64,000 nt of DNA, taken from positions 62,001 to 126,000 of the forward strand of contig NZ_JBJNRJ010000003.1 in NCBI RefSeq assembly GCF_046233715.1, read 5' to 3'. Under the pieces are notes generated by a model. The model worked only from the letters and a program-made list of their open reading frames with translations. It had not been told where the DNA came from and searched no databases. The translations under genes and the position numbers were made by a program. The number at the start of each line of letters is the position of its first letter. Position 1 is the stretch's first letter. This DNA is from Trujillonella humicola (GTDB taxonomy: Bacteria; Actinomycetota; Actinomycetes; Mycobacteriales; Geodermatophilaceae). Below, in pieces: positions 54,647 through 63,055 of the stretch.

Positions 54647-55585
54647 TCACGGGAGGCGCATGCCATTGGTCGTCCAGTCGTAGGCCGCCATCTTCTCCCA
54701 GGGGTCCTCGTTGACCGCCTCGTGGTACCGACGGTCGTTGAGGGGGAACCGGACGGCGGGTGAGGACGAGGCCCACAGGGAAGCGAACAGAAAGTTTTCC
54801 CCGAGTTTATCGAGCAGCGCCTTGGCCACCTCCGGCGCGTAGTGCCAGACGAGGACCTTGGCGAACTCGTCCGGGAGCTCGTCGCCGTCGCCGTCGCTGT
54901 ACGAGGCGAACCCCCGACGTTCGCTGAGCTGTCCCCACACGAACGCCGGGACGAGCGGCTCGGGGCCGCAGACTTGATCGCCCATGTCCTGCCACTCCTC
55001 GACGTGCTCGGTCTCGTGGGCGTACGCGTGGAAGACGCGATAGAGCTTGGTCAGGGCCAGGAGCCTCGCGACCGCCTCAGCCCGGTCCACCGGTTCGCCG
55101 ACTGCGGTCAGGCCCGCCTCGTGGAGCGCCGACCACGCGTACCTGAGCCAGGCGTGCTCCGAACCTTGGTACCAGACGTGCGACCACTCCTGGGCCAGCT
55201 CGCCGACCACCGCCCAGCCGGTCTCCTCGTCCTCCGCCTGCGCCTCGTCCGCGTCCTGCGGCGCGTCCTCGTCGTCCTCCTCGTCGTCCTCCTCGTCGTC
55301 GTCCTCCTCCTCCTCGTCGTCCTCGTCGCGTCCCGCCGGGGGCCGCTGCACCTGCATCCAACGTTCCCAGACGGCATCCGAGTCCCCTAGTTCGCGCATC
55401 CAGGTCCCGAGCCGTCCGGGGTCCAGCCCGTGGTCCCGAGCCGTGTAGAACAGCTGGGTCAGCTCGGCCTCGCTCCAACCCCCGAGGTCCTCGTCCGTCA
55501 GCCCGTAGTCCCGTATCTCGGTGAGGAAGTCCGCCCGAAAGGCGGCCTCATCGAAGAACGGGAGGGGCCGCGCTTCGTTCGTCAT
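54647..55585 (-). CDS. Hypothetical protein with long acidic linker
   Basis: 312 residues in three parts: a helical N-terminal domain ('FRADFLTEIRDYGLTDEDLGGWSEAELTQLFYTARDHGLD'), an almost pure Asp/Glu linker (about residues 88-125), and a helical C-terminal domain with many His and Trp ('LYRVFHAYAHETEHVEEWQDMG', 'FASYSDGDGDELPDEF'). The HxxxH-like spacing could bind metal, but I do not recognise a family. It is transcribed alone; ATG 55585. It may belong to the chromosome or to the element edge. Confidence 0.6.
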   Translation of the reverse strand: MTNEARPLPFFDEAAFRADFLTEIRDYGLTDEDLGGWSEAELTQLFYTARDHGLDPGRLGTWMRELGDSDAVWERWMQVQRPPAGRDEDDEEEEDDDEEDDEEDDEDAPQDADEAQAEDEETGWAVVGELAQEWSHVWYQGSEHAWLRYAWSALHEAGLTAVGEPVDRAEAVARLLALTKLYRVFHAYAHETEHVEEWQDMGDQVCGPEPLVPAFVWGQLSERRGFASYSDGDGDELPDEFAKVLVWHYAPEVAKALLDKLGENFLFASLWASSSPAVRFPLNDRRYHEAVNEDPWEKMAAYDWTTNGMRLP

Positions 55586-56124
55586 GATGGCAACCTAGAT
55601 TCAATCGGCCGTGGAGAAGGACAAACTCCCTGGCTTGGAGCACCCCGAGCCGTTCACAACAGCAACGTGCGCGAGGTCCCCGGCGCCACTCGTTCGGTGA
55701 GCCGGACTGGCGGCTTGAGCGCGGTCGTGGAACTGCCCCGCCGGTACCAGTGTTGTCGAAGTGCCTCTGCCCAACCGTGATCCCGGCGCGTACGGGCCCC
55801 TTGTGTCGAAGCTGGCGGGTCACGACCGGCCGGAACGCTCGGCTCGCCGGGCCGGTACCTGCCGCCGGGCTTGCGTAACCGGCTCTCGCCTGGGGGCCAC
55901 GCCGCGGGGGCCTCACTCGGGGAAGAAGGGGACTGACCCCGGTCAGTCACGACGTCATGGCTGACAGACCCCTGCCGACCCGTGGAGGGCGTGCCTTATC
56001 CGTGCCTCAAGCACCGGCCAAGGTCGGTGATCAGCGGTCAGTAGCGGCCAGCATCGTGAAGGCACGGAAGGAGCGGGATTGCCCGGCCGAGCTGCGCAAA
56101 CGGACATCGGGGCTGGTAAGCGCA
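55586..56124. other. Gene-poor stretch next to tRNA-Gly
   Basis: Nothing between the acidic-linker gene and the tRNA makes a convincing gene, and I see no integrase or its remains. One 18-bp dyad is listed separately. This is the stretch where the element-chromosome junction should lie if the island uses the tRNA as attachment site. Confidence 0.4.
55931..55948. promoter_or_regulatory. 18-bp palindrome, operator-like
   Basis: GACTGACC (55931-55938) and GGTCAGTC (55941-55948) are perfect complements with a 2-base centre. The shape suits a dimeric repressor site, but no regulator gene lies nearby. Confidence 0.3.
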
Positions 56125-56198
56125 TGGAGCGGGTGACCGGGATCGAACCGGCATGGCCAGCTTGGAAGGCTGGGGCTCTACCATTGAGCTACACCCGC
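56125..56198 (-). tRNA. tRNA-Gly (anticodon TCC)
   Basis: Reading the minus strand gives a full cloverleaf: acceptor GCGGGTG/CACCCGC, D-arm GTAGCTCAATGGTAGAGC, anticodon loop CTTCCAA with TCC, T-arm GGTTCGATCCC flanked by pairs, discriminator T and an encoded CCA (56125-56127). The 3' end points to the island on the left, so the last part of this gene may be the attachment site of the element. Confidence 0.92.
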
Positions 56199-56231
56199 GA
56201 GGTGCCCGGTCAGCGTAGCCGGTCCCCGCGG

Positions 56232-56870
56232 TCAGTCCCGGACCGCCGTCCCGAGCACCTGGGGTCGGATCGGGTTGAGGTTCACCCGCAGCTCCGGGAA
56301 GTCGAAGCGCTCCAGCTCCTCGACCGTGAATCCGGCCGCCTCGATCGCCGCGACCGTGTCCCGCCCCGCATGGCAGCCACCGGCGAGAAAGGGCCACACC
56401 GTCGCGTCGAGCGCCCGCTGGACCCGGACGAGGGCGGGCGTGTCACCGCGCACGTGCTCCCAGAACAGCAGCCGCCCACCCGGCCGGAGCACCCGCCGGA
56501 GCTCGGCCAGCGCCCGTGCCTGGTCCGGCACGCTGCAGAGCACCAGCGAGGCGACGGCGGCGTCGAACTCGCCGTCCGCGGCCGGCAGTGCCTCGGCGTC
56601 CCCGTCGACGACCCGCACCGGCACCGGTGCGGCCACCGCGGCCTCGGCGGCCAGCGCGCGCAGCCGCGGCTCCGGCTCCACCGCCACCACCTCGGTCACC
56701 GCGGGCGGATAGTGCCCGAAGTTCGTGCCGGTGCCCGCGCCGACCTCCAGCACCCGCCCTGCCGCAGGGGACAGCAGCCGGTCCCGCAGCTCCGCCGTCC
56801 CCTGGCGCTCGCCGGCGGCGGCGAGCCGCGGCCACAGCCGCGCGAACACCGGGTGCGACACACGTGCCAT
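56232..56870 (-). CDS. Class I SAM-dependent methyltransferase
   Basis: 212 residues. Motif I 'VLEVGAGTGTNFGHYP' (about 38-53), acidic motif 'VVAVEPEPRLRALA' (about 60-73), 'DAEALPAADGEFDAAVASLVLCSVPD' (motifs II/III) and 'LRRVLRPGGRLLFWEHV' follow the UbiE/Methyltransf_11 pattern. Substrate unknown. It lies between the two tRNA genes and is probably transcribed alone. Confidence 0.85.
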   Translation of the reverse strand: MARVSHPVFARLWPRLAAAGERQGTAELRDRLLSPAAGRVLEVGAGTGTNFGHYPPAVTEVVAVEPEPRLRALAAEAAVAAPVPVRVVDGDAEALPAADGEFDAAVASLVLCSVPDQARALAELRRVLRPGGRLLFWEHVRGDTPALVRVQRALDATVWPFLAGGCHAGRDTVAAIEAAGFTVEELERFDFPELRVNLNPIRPQVLGTAVRD

Positions 56871-56961
56871 CGGCGACCACCTCCCGCGCCAGCCGACCGG
56901 CAGCGTGATCCCGGGGCCGATCCCGCGTCAAGCAGTGGGGCGGCCGTACGGCGCGGCCACC

Positions 56962-56967
56962 TAGACT
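56962..56967 (+). promoter_or_regulatory. -10 box (TAGACT) of tRNA-Pro
   Basis: TAGACT ends 10 bases before the mature tRNA-Pro start. The same 'CTAGACTCGT' string occurs again upstream of tig. A clear -35 box is not evident. Confidence 0.45.
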
Positions 56968-56977
56968 CGTTCCGCCA

Positions 56978-57051
56978 CGGGGTGTGGCGCAGCTTGGTAG
57001 CGCACCTGCTTTGGGAGCAGGGGGCCGCAGGTTCAAATCCTGTCACCCCGA
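56978..57051 (+). tRNA. tRNA-Pro (anticodon TGG)
   Basis: Acceptor CGGGGTG/CACCCCG, D-arm TGGCGCAGCTTGGTAGCGCA, anticodon stem CCTGC/GCAGG with loop TTTGGGA (anticodon TGG at 57012-57014), T-arm GCAGGTTCAAATCCTGT, discriminator A. CCA is not encoded. Confidence 0.92.
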
Positions 57052-57082
57052 CACCGCGCCCCGGCGCCGTCCCGCACGTCTC

Positions 57083-57088
57083 TAGACT
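57083..57088 (+). promoter_or_regulatory. -10 box (TAGACT) upstream of tig
   Basis: TAGACT lies about 70 bases before the tig start codon, between the tRNA-Pro end and the GAGGAG ribosome-binding site, and repeats the sequence seen in front of tRNA-Pro. Confidence 0.4.
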
Positions 57089-57159
57089 CGTGGGTCGACC
57101 CGCGTCGTCCGCCCCGCCCGACGCCATCCCCGACTGCGAGACCCGAGGAGCACTGCGCT

Positions 57160-58650
57160 GTGAAGAGCACCATCGAGGAACTGGGCCCCACGCGGGTCCG
57201 GATGGCGATCGAGGTGCCCTGGGGGGACCTGGACCACGCCTTCGGTGAGGTCTACAAGGAGCTGCGCAACCAGGTGCGCATCCCCGGCTTCCGCCCGGGC
57301 AAGGTGCCCAACCGCATCATCGACCAGCGCGTCGGCCGCCCCGTCGTGCTGGAGCAGGTCGTCAACCACGCGATCCCCGAGGCCTACTCCGAGGTCGTCC
57401 GCGAGAACCAGGTGCGGGTCGTCGGCCAGCCCGACATCGAGGTGACCAAGCTCGAGGACAACGACAGCCTCGAGTTCACCGCCGAGGTCGACGTCGCCCC
57501 CAAGCTGGAGCTGCCCGACCTGGGCTCGCTCGCGGTCACCGTCGACGACGTCGAGGTCACCGACGAGGAGATCGACAACCAGGTCTCCGTCATGCGCGAG
57601 CGCTTCGCCATGCTCAACGGCGTCGAGCGCGCCGCGCAGGACGGCGACTTCGTCTCCATCGACCTGGAGGCCAAGCTCGACGGCGAGGTCCTCGAGGACG
57701 GCTCGACCAGCGGCATGTCCTACGAGGTCGGCACCGGCCAGCTCATGGAGGGCCTGGACGGCGCCGTCCGCGGCCTGTCCGCCGACGAGTCGAAGACCTT
57801 CGAGACCGCGCTGCTCCAGGGCCCGGACTCCGGCCGCATGGCCGAGGTGACCGTGACGGTCCGCTCGGTCAAGGAGAAGGAGCTCCCCGAGCTCGACGAC
57901 GACTTCGCCTCCACCGCCAGCGAGTTCGACACCCTCGAGGAGCTGCGCGACGACGTCCGCACCCGCCTGTCGCGCACCAAGGTGCTGCAGCAGGGCGCGC
58001 AGGCCCGCGACAAGCTGGTCGAGCACCTGCTGGAGACCATCGAGGTGCCGATCCCGGAGAACCTCGTCGAGCGCGAGGTCGAGTGGCGCAACAACGCCAT
58101 GAGCCAGGAGCTGCAGAAGGCCGGCATGGACTGGGACGGCTACCTGTCCATGGCCGGGGTCGAGGACCGCGAGACCTACGACGCCGACCTGCGCAAGAAC
58201 GTGGAGGAGGCGGTCAAGACGCAGTTCCTGCTCGACGCGATCGCCGACGCCCGCGAGGTCACCGTCGACAACGACGACCTGTCCGCCCAGATCATGGCGC
58301 AGGCGCAGCGCAGCCGGGTCAGCCCCGAACAGTACGCCCAGCAGCTGCAGCAGGGCGGCAACATCGCCGAGTTCGTCGCCGACGTCCGCCGCACCAAGAC
58401 CCTGGCCCAGCTCCTCGAGCAGACCGCGATCACCGACGCCTCGGGCAACGTCGTCGACCTCGACGCGCTCCGCCCGAAGACGGTGCAGGCCGAGGACACC
58501 GCTGAGGACGCCGACGACGAGGCCGCCGTCGACGAGGCCGCCGCCGACGCCGCCGACGACGAGGCGCCCGACGCCGAGGTGGCCGACGCCGCCGCGGTCG
58601 AGGCCGCCGAGGGTGCCGTCGAGGACACCGAGGACGTCAAGAACGTCTGA
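57160..58650 (+). CDS. tig: Trigger factor
   Basis: 496 residues, GTG start behind GAGGAG. The N-terminal ribosome-binding domain has 'FRPGKVPNRIIDQRVG' (the usual signature is GFRxGKxP). Residues about 150-235 form the FKBP-type peptidyl-prolyl isomerase domain ('GDFVSIDLEAKLDGE', 'LMEGLDGAVRGLSADESK'). The helical C-terminal chaperone part ends in a long Ala/Asp/Glu-rich tail (from about 445), longer than in E. coli but normal in actinobacteria. It folds nascent chains at the ribosome. The order tig-clpP-clpP-clpX is common in bacteria. Confidence 0.95.
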   Translation: MKSTIEELGPTRVRMAIEVPWGDLDHAFGEVYKELRNQVRIPGFRPGKVPNRIIDQRVGRPVVLEQVVNHAIPEAYSEVVRENQVRVVGQPDIEVTKLEDNDSLEFTAEVDVAPKLELPDLGSLAVTVDDVEVTDEEIDNQVSVMRERFAMLNGVERAAQDGDFVSIDLEAKLDGEVLEDGSTSGMSYEVGTGQLMEGLDGAVRGLSADESKTFETALLQGPDSGRMAEVTVTVRSVKEKELPELDDDFASTASEFDTLEELRDDVRTRLSRTKVLQQGAQARDKLVEHLLETIEVPIPENLVEREVEWRNNAMSQELQKAGMDWDGYLSMAGVEDRETYDADLRKNVEEAVKTQFLLDAIADAREVTVDNDDLSAQIMAQAQRSRVSPEQYAQQLQQGGNIAEFVADVRRTKTLAQLLEQTAITDASGNVVDLDALRPKTVQAEDTAEDADDEAAVDEAAADAADDEAPDAEVADAAAVEAAEGAVEDTEDVKNV

Positions 58651-58666
58651 GCGCTGCCCACGACAT

Positions 58667-58709
58667 GACGACGCCGTCCCTCCCCTGACCGGGGTGGGGC
58701 GGCGTCGTC
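58667..58709 (+). terminator. Terminator of tig
   Basis: A 14-bp stem (58667-58680 with 58696-58709, one G-U pair) and a 15-base loop begins 17 bases behind the tig stop. No T-tract. Confidence 0.65.
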
Positions 58710-58927
58710 CGTTCCCGGGCCGGGGCGTCCGGTCCCGGCGCTGCGCCGAGGGCGAACACCCCGCCGGCCGGGACTCCTGCCCCGGGGCCGCGCGTTAGGG
58801 TCGACAGGACTCAGGCGAGCCCCGGGGGAGACCCTTCCGGGCGGCGCGCCCCCGGGCCCTGCACCACCTGCGAACCACCCATCCCCGAGACCGAACGTCC
58901 GACCGTCCTACGGAGGTCACCACACCC

Positions 58928-59563
58928 GTGAGCACCCACCCGAACCAGGTCAGCGCCCCGCAGCTGCGCGGCGCGGCCGGGGGGATGAACCTCAACGACT
59001 CGGTCTACGAGCGCCTGCTGCGCGAGCGGATCATCTTCCTGGGCACCCAGGTCGACGACGTGATCGCCAACCAGCTGGCCGCGCAGATGCTGCTGCTGTC
59101 CGCCGAGGACCCCAAGAGCGACATCCACCTGTACATCAACTCGCCCGGCGGCTCCGTCAGCGCTGGCATGGCCATCTACGACACGATGCAGTTCATCGAC
59201 TGCGACGTCGCCACCTACGGGATGGGCCTGGCCGCCTCGATGGGCCAGTTCCTGCTGACCGCCGGCACCAAGGGCAAGCGCTACGCCCTGCCGCACGCGC
59301 GGATCATGATGCACCAGCCCTCGGCCGGCGTCGGCGGCACCGCGGCCGACATCGCGATCCAGGCCGACCTGTTCCGCCGCACCAAGCGCGAGCTCAACGA
59401 GCTGCAGTCGCAGCACACCGGGCAGAGCGTCGAGCAGATCGAGAAGGACTCCGACCGCGACCGCTGGTTCACCGCGCAGGAGGCCCTCGAGTACGGCTTC
59501 GTCGACCACGTCGTCAGCCGCGCCACCATGACCGACCGCGCCAACCCGGTCACCGACAACTGA
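58928..59563 (+). CDS. clpP1: ATP-dependent Clp protease subunit ClpP1
   Basis: 211 residues, GTG start behind GGAGGT. 'YINSPGGSVSAGMAIYDTM' forms the oxyanion-hole region; the nucleophile Ser is in 'GLAASMGQFLLTAG', His in 'IMMHQPSAG' and Asp in the 'SDRDRW' segment. Actinobacteria use two ClpP types that form a mixed tetradecamer. The 20-base gap to clpP2 shows an operon. Upstream (from 58710) is a 200-base leader that should hold the promoter. Confidence 0.93.
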   Translation: MSTHPNQVSAPQLRGAAGGMNLNDSVYERLLRERIIFLGTQVDDVIANQLAAQMLLLSAEDPKSDIHLYINSPGGSVSAGMAIYDTMQFIDCDVATYGMGLAASMGQFLLTAGTKGKRYALPHARIMMHQPSAGVGGTAADIAIQADLFRRTKRELNELQSQHTGQSVEQIEKDSDRDRWFTAQEALEYGFVDHVVSRATMTDRANPVTDN

Positions 59564-59583
59564 GCCCGCGAGGACTGACGACC

Positions 59584-60219
59584 ATGAGCGGTTTCCAGCT
59601 GCCCTCCAGCCGCTACATCCTCCCCTCCTTCGTGGAGCGGACGAGCTACGGCATGAAGGAGAGCAACCCGTACAACAAACTCTTCGAGGAGCGCATCATC
59701 TTCCTCGGGGTGCAGATCGACGACGCGTCGGCCAACGACGTGATGGCCCAGCTGATCACGCTGGAGTCGGCCGACCCCGACCGCGACATCACGATCTACA
59801 TCAACTCGCCCGGTGGCTCGTTCACCTCGCTGATGGCCATCTACGACACGATGATGTTCGTCCGCCCGGACATCCAGACCGTCTGCATGGGCCAGGCCGC
59901 CTCCGCTGCGGCCGTCCTGCTCGCGGCCGGCACCCCGGGCAAGCGGCTGGCGCTGCCCTACTCCCGGGTGCTGATCCACCAGCCCTCCGGCGAGGCCGGC
60001 GGCCAGGTCTCCGACCTGGAGATCCACGCCGCGGAGATCGAGCGGGTGCGCACGCAGATGGAGGAGATCCTCGCGCGGCACACCGGCCGGACGCCCGATC
60101 AGGTCCGGTCCGACATCGACCGCGACAAGATCCTCACGGCCCAGGAGGCCAAGGAGTACGGGATCGTCGACCAGGTGATCCAGAGCCGGAAGCTCAACGC
60201 GCTGCCCACCAGCAGCTGA
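59584..60219 (+). CDS. clpP2: ATP-dependent Clp protease subunit ClpP2
   Basis: 211 residues, ATG 59584. All three active-site parts are present: Ser in 'GQAASAAAVLLAAG', His in 'VLIHQPSGEAGG' and Asp in the 'SDIDRDKIL' segment. 'SSRYILPSFVERTSYGMKESNPYNKLFEERIIFLG' is the N-terminus typical of the second actinobacterial ClpP. Works with ClpP1 and with ClpX/ClpC. Confidence 0.93.
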   Translation: MSGFQLPSSRYILPSFVERTSYGMKESNPYNKLFEERIIFLGVQIDDASANDVMAQLITLESADPDRDITIYINSPGGSFTSLMAIYDTMMFVRPDIQTVCMGQAASAAAVLLAAGTPGKRLALPYSRVLIHQPSGEAGGQVSDLEIHAAEIERVRTQMEEILARHTGRTPDQVRSDIDRDKILTAQEAKEYGIVDQVIQSRKLNALPTSS

Positions 60220-60236
60220 GTTACTCCCGACCGGTG

Positions 60237-60271
60237 CGGGCCGAGGCGTCGCGTTGCGCGCCCTCGGCCCG
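60237..60271 (+). terminator. Hairpin behind clpP2
   Basis: CGGGCCGAGG (60237-60246) and CCTCGGCCCG (60262-60271) form a 10-bp stem 18 bases behind the clpP2 stop. The rest of the 312-bp gap before clpX shows no gene and probably contains the clpX promoter. Confidence 0.5.
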
Positions 60272-60531
60272 TACCGTCTGGGGGGCGGAGTGCACGTGGG
60301 GTCCGAGTGCCGTGAGCGACGACACGGCCGGCCGGCCCCCGGCGCACCGGGGGCGTCGGTCCCCTGGGGCGTCGGGACCGGCGGGTACGGTCGACGAGCG
60401 CCCGATCCCCGGCCGGCAGCGCCGGGAGAGCACCTCGCGGAGCACGTCGCAGCGGGGTCGAGCACGGGAAGTCCAGCACCACATCGGGTTCGCGGAGCGG
60501 CGGACCATTTCCCCGATCTGGAGGTCAGCAG

Positions 60532-61800
60532 GTGGCACGAATCGGTGAGAGCGGTGACCTGCTCAAGTGCTCGTTCTGCGGGAAGAGCCAGAAGCAGGTC
60601 AAGAAGCTCATCGCTGGCCCCGGCGTCTACATCTGCGACGAGTGCATCGACCTCTGCAACGAGATCATCGAGGAAGAGCTCTCCGAGTCGTCGGACCTGA
60701 AGTTCGACGAGCTGCCCAAGCCCCGGGAGATCCACGACTTCCTCGGCCAGTACGTCATCGGCCAGGAGACGGCGAAGCGTGCGCTCGCAGTCGCCGTCTA
60801 CAACCACTACAAGCGGGTGCAGGCCGGCGGCGGCACGCGCGACGAGTCGGTCGAGCTGGCCAAGTCCAACATCCTGCTGATGGGCCCGACCGGGTGCGGC
60901 AAGACGCACCTGGCGCAGACCCTCGCCCGGATGCTCAACGTCCCCTTCGCCATCGCCGACGCGACCGCGCTCACCGAGGCCGGCTACGTCGGTGAGGACG
61001 TCGAGAACATCCTGCTCAAGCTCATCCAGGCCGCCGACTACGACGTCAAGCGCGCCGAGACCGGGATCATCTACATCGACGAGGTCGACAAGATCGCCCG
61101 CAAGAGCGAGAACCCGTCGATCACCCGCGACGTCTCCGGTGAGGGCGTGCAGCAGGCGCTGCTGAAGATCCTCGAGGGCACCACCGCCTCGGTGCCGCCG
61201 CAGGGCGGGCGCAAGCACCCGCACCAGGAGTTCATCCAGATCGACACCACGAACGTGCTGTTCATCGTGGGTGGCGCCTTCGCCGGGCTGGAGAAGGTCA
61301 TCGAGGCCCGCGTCGGCAAGCAGGGCATCGGCTTCGGTGCGGAGATCCGCGGGAAGTCCGAGGTCGACGAGTCCAACGTCTTCTCCGAGGTCATGCCGGA
61401 GGACCTGCTGAAGTTCGGGATGATCCCGGAGTTCATCGGCCGGCTCCCCGTCATCACCGCCGTGCAGAAGCTGGACCGCGAGGCGCTGATCAACATCCTC
61501 ACCGAGCCGAAGAACGCCCTGGTGCGCCAGTACCGGCGGCTGTTCGAGCTCGACGGGGTGGACCTGGAGTTCTCCGACGACGCTCTCGAGGCGATCGCCG
61601 ACCAGGCCATCCTCCGCGGCACCGGCGCCCGCGGCCTCCGCGCGATCATGGAGGAGGTGCTCCAGTCGGTCATGTACGAGGTGCCCAGCCGGGACGACGT
61701 CGCCTCCGTGGTGATCACCAAGGAGGTCGTGCTCGAGCACGTCAACCCGACGATCGTGCCCCGCAAGCCGACCCGCACCCCGCGCGAGAAGTCCGCGTAA
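60532..61800 (+). CDS. clpX: ATP-dependent Clp protease ATPase subunit ClpX
   Basis: 422 residues, GTG start behind GGAGGT. The N-terminal zinc domain has 'CSFCGKSQ' and 'YICDECIDLC'. Walker A 'GPTGCGKTHLAQTLA', Walker B 'IIYIDEVDKIARK', the RKH-type loop and 'GTGARGLRAIMEEVL' sensor 2 are all present. ClpX unfolds substrates for ClpP. The long gap from clpP2 suggests its own promoter. Confidence 0.95.
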   Translation: MARIGESGDLLKCSFCGKSQKQVKKLIAGPGVYICDECIDLCNEIIEEELSESSDLKFDELPKPREIHDFLGQYVIGQETAKRALAVAVYNHYKRVQAGGGTRDESVELAKSNILLMGPTGCGKTHLAQTLARMLNVPFAIADATALTEAGYVGEDVENILLKLIQAADYDVKRAETGIIYIDEVDKIARKSENPSITRDVSGEGVQQALLKILEGTTASVPPQGGRKHPHQEFIQIDTTNVLFIVGGAFAGLEKVIEARVGKQGIGFGAEIRGKSEVDESNVFSEVMPEDLLKFGMIPEFIGRLPVITAVQKLDREALINILTEPKNALVRQYRRLFELDGVDLEFSDDALEAIADQAILRGTGARGLRAIMEEVLQSVMYEVPSRDDVASVVITKEVVLEHVNPTIVPRKPTRTPREKSA

Positions 61801-61816
61801 CCCAGCCCGCCTCGCA

Positions 61817-61848
61817 CGAGCCCGCTCCCGACCTCGGGGGCGGGCTCG
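61817..61848 (+). terminator. Terminator of clpX
   Basis: Arms 61817-61829 and 61836-61848 form a 13-bp stem (one T-G pair) with a 6-base loop, starting 17 bases after the clpX stop. Confidence 0.65.
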
Positions 61849-61928
61849 TCGCGTCGATGGGCCGGCCGTCGTCCCCAGCGCGTGGGCGTCGTCCCCGCAC
61901 CGGCCAGGGCCGGGGCCCGGGTGGCCGG

Positions 61929-62843
61929 TCACGGGACGACGCCCAGCCGCTGCCGGTGGACGGCGGCGATCTGCCGGCGGCACCCCTCCGGGTCCCGGGT
62001 CAGCCGGCGGTAGCTGAAGCGCAGCACCAGCCAGCCGGCGGCCGCCAGTGCCGCGTCGCGGACGAGGTCCGCCTCGCGCTGCTCCCTGCTCCCGTGGAAG
62101 GCCGCGCCGTCGAGCTCGACCGCCAGCCCGACCTCCGGCCACGCGGCGTCGAGGTCCGCCCACCCGCTCGGCAGGACGACGCGGTGCTGCTGCGTGGCGC
62201 GGGGCAGCCCGGGCACGTCCAGCACGTGCAGGACCCCGAAGACCTCGAGCTCGCTCCGGCAGCCCTCGTCGATCAGGTCGAGCAACCCGACCAGCGCCGC
62301 CCGGCCCGGGAGCTCCGGGCGGGCGCCCAGCTCCGCCGCCACGGCGGCCGTCGGGACCCGCTCCTCCCGGGTGGCGTCGAGCAGGGCCCCGCGGACGACC
62401 GCAACCGCCCCACGGATCGCTCTGCTCCGGTGCGAGTCCCCCCACGCGTCGACCAGCGCCCGGGACAGCGACGTCACCCGGAATCCCCGCACCCGGACCG
62501 CCGCCACGGGCACGCGCGTGCGGTGCACCCGGAGGTCACGAGAACCGCGGACCCTGCGGCCGGACGGGACGGTGACGTGCAGCCGCGTCGCCTCGAAGTC
62601 GACCACGCCGTGGACCGACAGCGCGCTGAGGTGGCTGAGCGGGCCGCCGGCGTACCCGGTGGCGGCGGCGGCCCGCACCGATCACTCGTCCGCCAGAGCC
62701 GGCACGGTGACCCAGCCGGGGTGCAGCCGGACCAGGTCGCCGTCGGCCAGCCAGCGCCCGACGCTGCGGGGGCTGGCGGCGGCGGCGAGGAGCGACGTGG
62801 ACGTCGTCCCCGTGGGACCGAGCAGGCGCCGGAGGTCGTGCAC
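61929..62843 (-). pseudogene. DUF559-type nuclease-like gene with in-frame TGA
   Basis: From GTG 62843 the frame reads 'HDLRRLLGPTGTTSTSLL...WLADGDLVRLHPGWVTVPALADE', meets TGA (62684-62682) and goes on without shift as 'SVRAAAATGYAGGPLSHLSALSVHG'. In proteins of this type (AbiEi-like N-terminal winged helix, then DUF559) a Trp is usual just here, so TGG may have become TGA. The C-terminal part keeps the nuclease-like core: 'SELEVFGVLHV', 'DLDAAWPEVGLAVELDGAAFHG' and 'DAALAAAGWLVLRFSYRRL' (Vsr-like fold). A shorter protein from GTG 62678 (249 residues) remains possible. Confidence 0.6.
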
Positions 62844-63055
62844 CGGGCGAGGATGCGGGGATCAGGCTCCGCTCGGGCCCGGCGCGGGAGATCTGTGGAC
62901 AGCGGACCGGGAGCGTTGCCCCCGTGACGGCCAGCTCCGGGCCCGGAGTGGCCACGGGAGGGACAACGGTCACCGGGACGGCGGACGGCCAGCGCGGTCG
63001 GCGGTCGGTGGGCACAGGTCGGCGGGGGGCGATCCGGCGTGGCACATTCGGAGTC

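Noticed and set aside
55700..56110. Integrase remnant beside tRNA-Gly
   Set aside because: No frame in this stretch shows the R-H-R-Y or serine-recombinase pattern; it is noted only as gene-poor.
60234..60548. 104-codon frame between clpP2 and clpX
   Set aside because: Composition is shadow-like, it runs through a terminator hairpin, and it overlaps the clpX start.
59281..62445. 1054-codon minus-strand frame over clpP1-clpX
   Set aside because: Antisense of strongly supported clp genes; Gly/Arg/Asp-rich without any family signature.
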